This document shows positions 17,296 to 24,517 of a DNA stretch of 24,517 bases, one piece after another. Below the pieces are notes generated by a model. It did no database searches. It saw only the letters and a program-made list of their open reading frames with translations, and was not told the DNA's origin. A program made the position numbers and the translations under genes. Each line of letters starts with the position of its first letter. Position 1 is the stretch's first letter. Source of the DNA: Candidatus Sumerlaeota bacterium. GTDB lineage: Bacteria; Sumerlaeota; Sumerlaeia; JAFGJS01. The DNA lies in assembly GCA_016928995.1 (NCBI GenBank), contig JAFGJS010000157.1:1-24517 (forward strand). The letters run 5' to 3'.

Positions 17296-20200
17296 TTGAA
17301 TTTTCGAATCATTTTTCAAGCGGCATGTGTGACGATTTTTTTTGTTTCCATGCCGGCGCCTGCGCTCGCACAACTGACAATCAATGAATTCATGGCCTCG
17401 AACAACGCCAGTAATCAGGACTCGCAGGGAGATTTTGATGACTGGATCGAGATTTACAACGCCGGCGCCGAGGCGGTCGATCTCGCGGGGATGTATCTGA
17501 CCGACGACCTTGACGAGCTCAATAAGCATCAAATTCCCACGGGTTACTCCGCGCAGACCACCGTGCCGGCGGGGGGATGGCTGATTTTATGGGCCGACGA
17601 AGACACCGCGGATGGTCCTGAGCATTTGGGCTTTAAGTTAAGCGCGGACGGTGAGGATCTGGCTCTGGTCAGTTCCGATGGCGTCACGGTGGTGGACAGC
17701 ATCACCTTTGGCGAACAGGAAACGGACATTTCATCCGGCCGCTATCCTGATGGCGGCACGGTATGGTTCTTATTTACGACACCAACTCCGATGGCGACCA
17801 ACGCCGGGGGATTCGAGGGAGAGGTCGCCGACACGAAATTCAGTCAGGATCGTGGTTTTTACGACGCGCCTATCAGTCTTGAGATCACTACGGAAACGTC
17901 TGGCGCGACGATTCGCTATACGACGGACGGCTCGCTTCCGACTGAAACCACCGGCACAATCTACACCGGTCCGATCTCGATCAGCCAAACAACATGCGTC
18001 CGGGCGATCGCGTATAAACTGAACTACATCCCCACGAATGTGGACACGCACACCTATATTTTTCCCGCCGATGTTTTGCAGCAGACCGGCGCCGGTTTGC
18101 CGGCCTCCTGGGTTCCCGACACTCTCCTCTGGGGAAACACCGACGCCGATTATGAAATGGATCCCGATATCGTCACCGATCCTGTTTACGCGGATCGGAT
18201 GACATCCAGCCTGCTGGCTCTTCCGAGCGTGTCATTGGTCTTGCCCGTTGACGACATGTTTGGCGCCAGCGGTATTTATCCGAACGGCGAAGGCGATCCC
18301 CGCGCCACGTCGGTTGAGTTGATCGATCCGTCGGGCGCATTGGATGATTTTCAGTCGGATTGCACGGTTGAGGTTTTCGGCGGCACTTCGGTTGAACGGT
18401 TTAAAATCAAAAAGCTGCAATTTCGTCTGCGCTTCAAGCCTCCCGAAGGTCCCACCAAACTCAACGCGGACATCTTCGGAGAATACTCGACGGATGAATT
18501 CGATAATTTGATTCTGAACGCCCGGCTGGGCAACACCTGGGCGTACAACGGCGGGGTCGAACCGGATGTTCAGCGCTCGCGGGCGCAGTTCGTGCGCGAC
18601 CAATTTGCGGCGAATGTGCAAAACGAACTTTCCGGCTTCGGCGCGCCGCACGGCATTCATGTGCATCTGTATATCGACGGATTGTATTGGGGCATCTATG
18701 GATTGCACGAACGGCCGGATGAATCGTTCGCCGAAGCATACTATGGCGGCGACAAGGACGACTATGACGTGCTGAAGCACAACTGGTACACGGCCGCCAA
18801 CGGAACGGTCGATAATTATCAGGCTATGGTCGCGCTCGCTCGATCCGGGCTGTCCAGCAACCAGCAATATCTGGATTTTCAGGAGCAGCTGGAGATTGCG
18901 CCGTTTATCGACTACATTCTGACGTATTTTTACATCGGCGTGATTGTGGACTGGGCGCAGCAAAACTGGTATGCGTCGCGCAATATTCAGGATCCAGACG
19001 CCACATGGCATTATCATGTGTGGGACGCCGAGCATTGTCTGGAATATGTGACGGACAACGCCACTGGCAAAAACAACACCGGCGCGCCGACGGAGGTGCA
19101 TCAGCTCCTGACCGCCAATGCGGAATACCGTCTGCAATTTGCCGACCATGTGCACCGCCATTGTTTCAACGACGGCGCGTTGACCACGCAGGGGGCGCAG
19201 AATATTTTCCTCGATTTGCTCGACCGCGTCGATCCGGCGATTCCCGCGGAGTCCGCGCGTTGGGGCGACAATGTCTATCCCGACGATCCCTACACCCGCG
19301 ACGACGATTGGATGGCGGAGCGCACCCGGCTGCTGACGACATGGTTTCCCCTACGCACCGGCATCCTGCTGGACCAGCTGCGCTCCTGCGGCCTTTATCC
19401 GGACGTCGATGCGCCGGTGTTCAACATCAACGGCTCATATCAGCATGGCGGTGAAATCTCCAGCGGCGATCTGCTGACAATGGATAATCTCAACGCCGGC
19501 GGCACGATCTATTACACACTCGACGGTACGGACCCGCGAAGTTTGCCGTCAGGAAATGTCGACGCTACCGTATTGGTTGCTGATGATGCGGAGATTCATG
19601 CATTGACGCCAGCCAGCGCGAGCGACGGCGCCGGCTCCATCACTGGCGCTCCTTTATTGATCGATTTCGGCCAACCAGCGACGCCAGTGGAATCCGGCTA
19701 TGCTGCCTATATTGCGACTCATGAAAACTTAGCGACGTTCACATCGCAAACTTTTTCCGCTTTCGATACAACTATTACGGTGACTCCCACATGGGCGCCC
19801 GGTGTTGTGAACGCCGCAGCTCAGATGATTGATCGCGGCGGCTTCGGAAGCGACTCACCCGATCTGCTCCGCGATTGGATCGGCACAGATACTCGTGAGT
19901 TGGGCAATCCGTTGACAATCACGCTCAGCGGCGTTCCGGCAGGCGTTTACAGCTGGCGTTCATATCATCATGATGCTAACGATCAGACAGGCACATTCGA
20001 AGCCACGATTAACGATGCACTGGGTTCCCGTACCACAAACGACATTGACATTACAAATGGCGCCATCCTTCTGGCCGACGCCGGGAAGTTGATGACGATG
20101 ATCGTCTCCGACGGATCGGACATTTCGATCGTCTTCAACGTAACCAGCGGCGGAGGCAATGTGAGTTATGCATTCTTCGTCATGAACGGGTTTGAATTGA

Positions 20201-22680
20201 CGGCCGGCGACGATTGGAAAGCATCGCCAGCCTACAACGACGCAACATGGGCTACGGGCAATGCCGGCGTGGGTTACGAAACCAGTTCCGGCTACGAGTC
20301 GTATTTCGACATCGACACACAGTCCGCCATGTTCGGCGGCAACAATAGTTGCTATGTTCGCATCCCGTTCACCGTCGATGGCGCCAGTTTGGATGACTTC
20401 ACCAACCTGACGTTGGGCGTCCGCTACGACGACGGCTTCATCGCTTATCTGAACGGAATCCTGGTGGCGCAGGCGAACGCGCCCGCGTCGCCAGCCTGGA
20501 ATTCCAGCGCGACCGCCGACCATTCCGACAGCGCCGCTGTTGTGCTGCAAAACTACGACATCACGGCGTACTTGAGCGCTTTAGTCGCTGGAGACAATAT
20601 TCTGGCGATTCACGGGCTCAACACCAGCAACACCAGCAGCGATTTTCTGATCGACGCGGAGCTGACCGCGCTCAGCGGAGATGTCGCCGGCACTGCGTCG
20701 TTGACGGCGCTGCCCTATTCCGGCGCAGTGGCGTTGACCGACACGGTGAATGTCAAGGCACGCGTCCTGGTCAACAGCGAATGGAGCGCGTTGAATGACG
20801 CGGTCTATACGATTGATACGATGAACCTGCTCGATTCACTGCGCATCACGGAAGTGATGTACAATCCGGCGCCCCCGCCCGTGGGGAGCACATACAATAA
20901 TGATGATTTTGAATTCATTGAATTCAAAAACACCGGCCCCGTGACGCTCGATGCGGCCGGCGCCTGTTTTAGCGACGGCATTGATTTCGGGCTGGGCATG
21001 ACGGGGCAACGCACGGATTCCTTGCTGCTCGCGCCCGGCGAGTACGGCGTTATAGTGAAAAATCGGAAGGCCTTTGTGTCACGCTATGGCTCCGACATCC
21101 GGATTCTGGGCGAATATCGCGGCTCGCTGGACAATAACGGCGAACGAGTGCGCATCAGCGACTCCGGCACGACTTCGTTGATTACATTCGAATACGATAA
21201 TGCGCGCGGCTGGCCCCAATCTCCCGACGGCGCGGGGCATTCGCTTGTGCCGCGAGAGGAATATCTGGCCGCCGCGCCGGATGGCTCGCTGTATTACGGC
21301 GGAAACTGGCGCGCGTCGAGCTACATACATGGCTCGCCGGGCGAGGAGGATCCCGATCCGCCCGCAGGCGTCGTGCTGAATGAATTCGCCGCGCATACGG
21401 ACTATACGCCCGCTCCGCCGGATTCGAACGACTGGATCGAACTGTATAATCCCGGCGCCGCTGTCACGCTGAATGATTACTACCTCAGCGACGACATCTC
21501 GGATTTGACCAAATGGGCGATTCCGAACGGCACGCAAATTCCCGTAGGCGGCTTTTTGAGTTTCGACGAGATCAACGACTTTCATGTGTCCGATGGCTTC
21601 GGTCTGGCCAAGGACGGCGAGCGCGTCGTGCTGTCGTATCTGCCTGGCACGGCGGCGGATCGCGTAGTGGATGAAATTCGTTTTAAGGGCCAGGAAAACG
21701 GAGTGTCGCTGGGGCGCTATGAGGACGGTCTGCTTCCGTCTGACGGACCTGACCTGGGCGCATGGCATACCATGACGCTGTCACGCGGAACGCCCAATGC
21801 GGCGCCAGTGGCGGATTTAATCATTTCACAGCTCATGTATCATCCGGCGGACGATGATGACGCCCATGAGTATGTGGAAATCTACAATCCGACCGATCAG
21901 GCGGTTGAGATGTGGAACACCGAAGGCGCCTGGCGCCTGAGCGGCGGCATCGAATACGAGTTCACCGGCAATGTCACGGTTCCCGCCAAGGGTCGGTTGC
22001 TTGTTGTTAATTTCGATCCAGCCAATGCGACAGATTTGGCCGACTTTCAGGCGGCCTATGGCGTTTCCGCGATCACAGCCGCACTGACCGGACCATCTAC
22101 CGGTGTTCTATCCAACCGCATGGAGCGCATCGCGCTGGAGCGTCCGCAGGCGCCTGATGCGGTCGGCGATGAAACATCCTGGGTGATCGTCGATGAGGTC
22201 ATTTATTTCGAACAGGCGCCGTTTCCGGAAAGCGCGGACGGCGCGGGCGACGCGTTGCATCGCGTTCTGTTGAATCGTTCCGGCGACGCGCCTCAATCCT
22301 GGAGCGCAGCTCCGCCGTATTTGGATCGCAGCCAGATTGCGGCTCCGTTCATCGGCATTCTTCCGGCGTCGAATCTCACGGCGACTTCCGCCATGTTAAG
22401 GGGCGAACTGGTGGACACTGGAGGCGAGGAGCCAGCGGTTTATGTGTATTGGGGGACAGTCGACGGCGGCGAGACGGCGCTCGGTTGGCAATACTCACAG
22501 TCGCTGGGGACGTATTCGACGGGAGGCATCGCGCATAGCGTTTACGGGCTTGCACCCAGCGCGAAGTACTATTGCCGATTGCATGCGCAAAATTCCGCCG
22601 GAGAAATGTGGACCAGTCCCGTGGAATTCACGACGCCATCCGCCGGACCATCACGAGTCAATGTTTGGCAATTTTATTAA
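17296..22680 (+). CDS. Giant exported CotH-kinase / lamin-tail-domain protein
   Basis: A 1794-residue exported protein. It starts at TTG 17296, 6 bases after AGGGGAG. Signal peptide 1-25 (PALA-Q). Domains in order: lamin-tail (LTD) 26-170; chitobiase C-terminal-like 181-255 (TIRYTTDGSLPTE); CotH fold about 305-705, with GLHERPDE and VWDAEH; a split chitobiase-like module (YYTLDGTDPR at about 740, resumed by VNVKARVLVNSEWSALN at about 1155). The split module is interrupted by a beta-sandwich of the type GVGYETSSGYE (about 972-1129), itself preceded by a malectin-like insert (about 777-971, LLIDFGQ, WIGTDTR, SYHHD). Three further LTDs follow (about 1179-1322, 1357-1492 and 1505-1669) and a fibronectin-III-like domain (1680-1785). 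CotH-like domains can phosphorylate proteins. The remaining modules suggest surface binding. The protein ends in RVNVWQFY without PEP-CTERM. Confidence 0.9.
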   Translation: MNFRIIFQAACVTIFFVSMPAPALAQLTINEFMASNNASNQDSQGDFDDWIEIYNAGAEAVDLAGMYLTDDLDELNKHQIPTGYSAQTTVPAGGWLILWADEDTADGPEHLGFKLSADGEDLALVSSDGVTVVDSITFGEQETDISSGRYPDGGTVWFLFTTPTPMATNAGGFEGEVADTKFSQDRGFYDAPISLEITTETSGATIRYTTDGSLPTETTGTIYTGPISISQTTCVRAIAYKLNYIPTNVDTHTYIFPADVLQQTGAGLPASWVPDTLLWGNTDADYEMDPDIVTDPVYADRMTSSLLALPSVSLVLPVDDMFGASGIYPNGEGDPRATSVELIDPSGALDDFQSDCTVEVFGGTSVERFKIKKLQFRLRFKPPEGPTKLNADIFGEYSTDEFDNLILNARLGNTWAYNGGVEPDVQRSRAQFVRDQFAANVQNELSGFGAPHGIHVHLYIDGLYWGIYGLHERPDESFAEAYYGGDKDDYDVLKHNWYTAANGTVDNYQAMVALARSGLSSNQQYLDFQEQLEIAPFIDYILTYFYIGVIVDWAQQNWYASRNIQDPDATWHYHVWDAEHCLEYVTDNATGKNNTGAPTEVHQLLTANAEYRLQFADHVHRHCFNDGALTTQGAQNIFLDLLDRVDPAIPAESARWGDNVYPDDPYTRDDDWMAERTRLLTTWFPLRTGILLDQLRSCGLYPDVDAPVFNINGSYQHGGEISSGDLLTMDNLNAGGTIYYTLDGTDPRSLPSGNVDATVLVADDAEIHALTPASASDGAGSITGAPLLIDFGQPATPVESGYAAYIATHENLATFTSQTFSAFDTTITVTPTWAPGVVNAAAQMIDRGGFGSDSPDLLRDWIGTDTRELGNPLTITLSGVPAGVYSWRSYHHDANDQTGTFEATINDALGSRTTNDIDITNGAILLADAGKLMTMIVSDGSDISIVFNVTSGGGNVSYAFFVMNGFELTAGDDWKASPAYNDATWATGNAGVGYETSSGYESYFDIDTQSAMFGGNNSCYVRIPFTVDGASLDDFTNLTLGVRYDDGFIAYLNGILVAQANAPASPAWNSSATADHSDSAAVVLQNYDITAYLSALVAGDNILAIHGLNTSNTSSDFLIDAELTALSGDVAGTASLTALPYSGAVALTDTVNVKARVLVNSEWSALNDAVYTIDTMNLLDSLRITEVMYNPAPPPVGSTYNNDDFEFIEFKNTGPVTLDAAGACFSDGIDFGLGMTGQRTDSLLLAPGEYGVIVKNRKAFVSRYGSDIRILGEYRGSLDNNGERVRISDSGTTSLITFEYDNARGWPQSPDGAGHSLVPREEYLAAAPDGSLYYGGNWRASSYIHGSPGEEDPDPPAGVVLNEFAAHTDYTPAPPDSNDWIELYNPGAAVTLNDYYLSDDISDLTKWAIPNGTQIPVGGFLSFDEINDFHVSDGFGLAKDGERVVLSYLPGTAADRVVDEIRFKGQENGVSLGRYEDGLLPSDGPDLGAWHTMTLSRGTPNAAPVADLIISQLMYHPADDDDAHEYVEIYNPTDQAVEMWNTEGAWRLSGGIEYEFTGNVTVPAKGRLLVVNFDPANATDLADFQAAYGVSAITAALTGPSTGVLSNRMERIALERPQAPDAVGDETSWVIVDEVIYFEQAPFPESADGAGDALHRVLLNRSGDAPQSWSAAPPYLDRSQIAAPFIGILPASNLTATSAMLRGELVDTGGEEPAVYVYWGTVDGGETALGWQYSQSLGTYSTGGIAHSVYGLAPSAKYYCRLHAQNSAGEMWTSPVEFTTPSAGPSRVNVWQFY

Positions 22681-22707
22681 GCTATTCCGCAAGATAAAAT
22701 ACTCTAT

Positions 22708-22779
22708 TGTAAGGTGGGCTTTGGCCCACCTTTTTTTTCAGGATGCCGGGTGCAATGGTGGGCCAAGGCCCACCCTACA
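22708..22779. repeat. Mirror pair of GGTGGGCC palindromes, MITE-like, 72 bp
   Basis: The left half (22708-22730) and the reverse complement of the right half (22757-22779) match at 21 of 23 positions. Each half is itself a palindrome (GGTGGGC...GCCCACC), so the element can form two short hairpins or one long one. The GGTGGGCCAAGGCCCACC word is a common dispersed palindrome in several bacterial phyla. The left half doubles as the terminator. Confidence 0.7.
22711..22738 (+). terminator. Terminator of the CotH/lamin-tail gene
   Basis: A perfect 9-bp stem, AAGGTGGGC (22711-22719) with GCCCACCTT (22724-22732), has a TTTG loop and continues into a run of eight T. It begins 31 bases after the stop codon. 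Confidence 0.88.
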
Positions 22780-22951
22780 GCATGGCTGGAATTCGAGCGT
22801 CAGCCCGCCGTCATATCCATTGAACGCATCCCGCCTGGCGCGGATTTTCGCCAAAAATAGTGCTTGATGATTGCCTGCGCGGCCGGAATGATTCGTGCTT
22901 CAACGCATCGAATGAACGCGGATGACCGAATCCGCGGAAGGAGCAAGGCGC

Positions 22952-24124
22952 ATGAGTTTCCAGGAGCTTGAAGCGCGCTACACCAGCGGCTTTTACAACA
23001 AAAAAGACATCACGATCACGTACGGCGAAGGATGCTATCTCTACGATGAGCAGGAGAATCGATACCTCGATTTGATCGCGGGCATCGCCGTCTGTTCGCT
23101 GGGCCACGCCCATCCGCACCTGGCCGGGGTCATCGCCGAACAGGCCAAACGCCTGATCAGTTGCTCGGAGATTTTCTACAACGACCAGCGCGCGCAGTTG
23201 CTGGAGGAGCTGAATTCAATCACCGCGCCTTCGCTCAACCGCTTTTTCCTGTGCAACTCCGGCACCGAGGCGATGGAGGCGTGCCTGAAGATCGCCCGCC
23301 TGTCCACGAAAAAAACGGATTTCGTGGCGTGCAACATGTGCTTTCATGGACGCTCGATGGGCGCGCTGAGCGCCACGCATAAAAAAGATTACCGCGACCC
23401 GTTCCTCCCGCTTGTGCCTGGTTTCACGCACGTGCCGATGAACAACGCGGAAAAACTTGAGGAGGCCGTGACCGGTCAGACCGCGGCGATCCTGATCGAG
23501 CCGATTCAGGGCGAGGGCGGCATGCGTCTGGCGGACGCGGAATTCCTGCAGGCCGCGCGCCGCATTGCGGACGAAAAGGGCTGCCTGCTGATCTTCGACG
23601 AGGTTCAATGCGGCATGGGCCGCACCGGCCGCTGGTGGGCGCAGGAATGGAGCGGCGTCACGCCCGACCTGATGGCGATGGCCAAGGGTCTGGGCAGCGG
23701 CTTCCCCGTCGGCGCCGTGGCCATCGGCGAGAAGGCGGGAGAGATGACCAAGGGCGCGCACGGCACGACCTTCGGCGGCAATCCGCTGGCCTGCGCCGTG
23801 GCGACTACGGTGATCCGCACGATCAAGCACAGAGGATTAGTGCAGCAAGCCGAGGAAAACGGCGAGTACCTGATGGAGCGTCTGCGCGCGATCGACTCGC
23901 CGCTGATCCGCGAAGTGCGCGGCAAAGGTCTGATGATCGGCGTTGAGCTCAAACAGAAAGTCGGCCCGTACATCCAGAAGATGTTCGAAGAGCACAGGAT
24001 CCTGATGCTCAACGCCGGCGCCACGGTGATCCGCATCGTTCCACCGCTGATCATCAAACGCGAGCAACTCGACTACGCCGTCGAGGCGCTGGGGCAGGTT
24101 TTGTCGCAGCCTGTTGAAGCGTAA
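22952..24124 (+). CDS. argD: Acetylornithine aminotransferase-type class III enzyme
   Basis: A 390-residue PLP enzyme, probably converting N-acetylglutamate semialdehyde and glutamate to N-acetylornithine in arginine synthesis. The start chosen is ATG 22952 (MSFQELE), 8 bases after GGAAGGAG (22936-22943); ATG 22922 would place that site inside the gene. Visible residues: SGTEAMEACLK for phosphate binding, FHGRSMGALS with the ring-stacking aromatic, EPIQGEGG, D216 in FDEVQCGMGRTG and Schiff-base K245 in MAMAKGLGSG, then GTTFGGNPLACA. Length and the GMGRTG block fit ArgD, but class III relatives (ornithine, LysW-lysine, succinylornithine aminotransferases) cannot be fully excluded, and no other arginine gene is in view. 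A GNAT gene follows after 15 bases. Confidence 0.88.
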   Translation: MSFQELEARYTSGFYNKKDITITYGEGCYLYDEQENRYLDLIAGIAVCSLGHAHPHLAGVIAEQAKRLISCSEIFYNDQRAQLLEELNSITAPSLNRFFLCNSGTEAMEACLKIARLSTKKTDFVACNMCFHGRSMGALSATHKKDYRDPFLPLVPGFTHVPMNNAEKLEEAVTGQTAAILIEPIQGEGGMRLADAEFLQAARRIADEKGCLLIFDEVQCGMGRTGRWWAQEWSGVTPDLMAMAKGLGSGFPVGAVAIGEKAGEMTKGAHGTTFGGNPLACAVATTVIRTIKHRGLVQQAEENGEYLMERLRAIDSPLIREVRGKGLMIGVELKQKVGPYIQKMFEEHRILMLNAGATVIRIVPPLIIKREQLDYAVEALGQVLSQPVEA

Positions 24125-24139
24125 TAGCGATCTTTAATC

Positions 24140-24445
24140 ATGAGTTCTGCTGAAACAATTAATGTCCGCCCCATCATCGCCGCGGATCATGCTGCGATTG
24201 TGAAATTGGTTGCTGAGTTGCCGGAGTGGTTTTCCGAGCGCACGCGGAATCACGCGATTCCCGTGGACCTGAAGCATCAGATCGGTTTTGTGGCCGAGGA
24301 GGCTGGCGCGATTCTGGGCTTCATCACGCTATTTGTCTATGAAGCGCGCCTCAATATCGGCTGGATGGCCGTGGCGAAAAACTGCCATCGTCGCGGCGCC
24401 GGCGGACTGCTGCTCGCGCGCGCCGAACAGACGGGCGCATCTTGA
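24140..24445 (+). CDS. Short, probably truncated GNAT acetyltransferase
   Basis: A 101-residue protein starting 15 bases after the aminotransferase stop, without a clear ribosome binding site, so probably co-transcribed and coupled. It has the first half of a GNAT fold: INVRPIIAADHAAIVKLV (beta1-alpha1), GFVAEEAGAILGFITLF (beta2-beta3), IGWMAVAKNCHRRGAGGLLL (motif A, acetyl-CoA pyrophosphate loop). It stops directly after the alpha3 helix (ARAEQTGAS), where usual GNATs (about 140-170 residues) continue with beta5 to beta7. None of the three downstream frames restores the missing part by eye. It may be a remnant or an unusual short form. Substrate unknown. The stop TGA abuts the stop of a convergent gene. 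Confidence 0.6.
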   Translation: MSSAETINVRPIIAADHAAIVKLVAELPEWFSERTRNHAIPVDLKHQIGFVAEEAGAILGFITLFVYEARLNIGWMAVAKNCHRRGAGGLLLARAEQTGAS

Positions 24446-24517
24446 TCAAGCTACCAAGCGTTCGCTCCAGATTTCGTCCCAGTCGTCGTTTCTTCGCGCG
24501 AGTTCGAGCAGCAACAG
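24446..24517 (-). CDS. C-terminal end of an unidentified gene, partial
   Basis: On the minus strand an open frame enters from the window edge and ends in TGA (24448-24446). It encodes 23 residues, LLLLELARRNDDWDEIWSER then LVA. The mix of a Leu-rich helix with acidic/Trp residues and the exact abutment with the GNAT stop suggest a real gene end, but the fragment is too short to assign. Confidence 0.4.
   Translation of the reverse strand: MLLLELARRNDDWDEIWSERLVA

Noticed and set aside
22952-22954. RmlD/ArgD neighbours as evidence of complete rhamnose or arginine pathways
   Set aside because: No other rml or arg gene is present in the window, so no pathway cluster is claimed.

Overview
The window reads as a chromosomal segment of a free-living, moderately GC-rich bacterium that uses Shine-Dalgarno initiation. 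The gene mix suggests the PVC superphylum, possibly Kiritimatiellota, Lentisphaerota or Verrucomicrobiota. The signs are very large exported lamin-tail/CotH and LamG/choice-of-anchor proteins, a BNR_4 polysaccharide-enzyme-like protein, an ECF sigma factor coupled to a large membrane partner, and low-complexity hexanucleotide repeats between genes. This taxonomic reading is inference from content only. No rRNA, tRNA, CRISPR array or intact insertion sequence was seen.

Layout. 1-2704 (+): the 3' part of a LamG / choice-of-anchor-D exported protein, closed by a strong terminator. 2859-4256 (+): secreted BNR_4 beta-propeller protein, a possible polysaccharide lyase. 4345-10017 (-): diguanylate cyclase, PAP2 phosphatase, thiC, an RmlD-like NAD(P) reductase and a Xer-type tyrosine recombinase. 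The last two overlap by one base (TGATG). 10057-10643: gene-free, holding two inverted arms of a GAGCAA-type hexamer repeat, a strong minus-strand terminator and AT-rich hairpin DNA. 10644-15631 (-): putative membrane anti-sigma partner, ECF sigma factor (ATGA overlap) and a membrane-ankyrin protein. 15814-16554 (+): exported metallo-beta-lactamase-fold hydrolase. 16613-16930 (-): short His-rich membrane protein with its own near-consensus promoter and ribosome binding site. 17137-17234: a MITE-like inverted-repeat element. 17296-22680 (+): a 1794-residue exported CotH/lamin-tail protein with nested domain insertions. 22708-22779: a double palindrome that includes a terminator. 22952-24124 (+): acetylornithine-type aminotransferase. 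24140-24445 (+): a short, apparently truncated GNAT acetyltransferase. 24446-24517 (-): the last 23 codons of another gene.

How the parts relate. Three exported proteins with carbohydrate-binding, adhesion or polysaccharide-processing folds make up almost half of the window. The ECF sigma and its membrane partner form a plausible envelope-sensing unit. A diguanylate cyclase with a visible c-di-GMP inhibitory site lies nearby, but nothing shows that these regulators control the exported proteins. ThiC and the aminotransferase are housekeeping metabolism. The two large exported proteins share a similar very short C-terminal tail (RNLWEVLQ and RVNVWQFY), the least explained pattern here.
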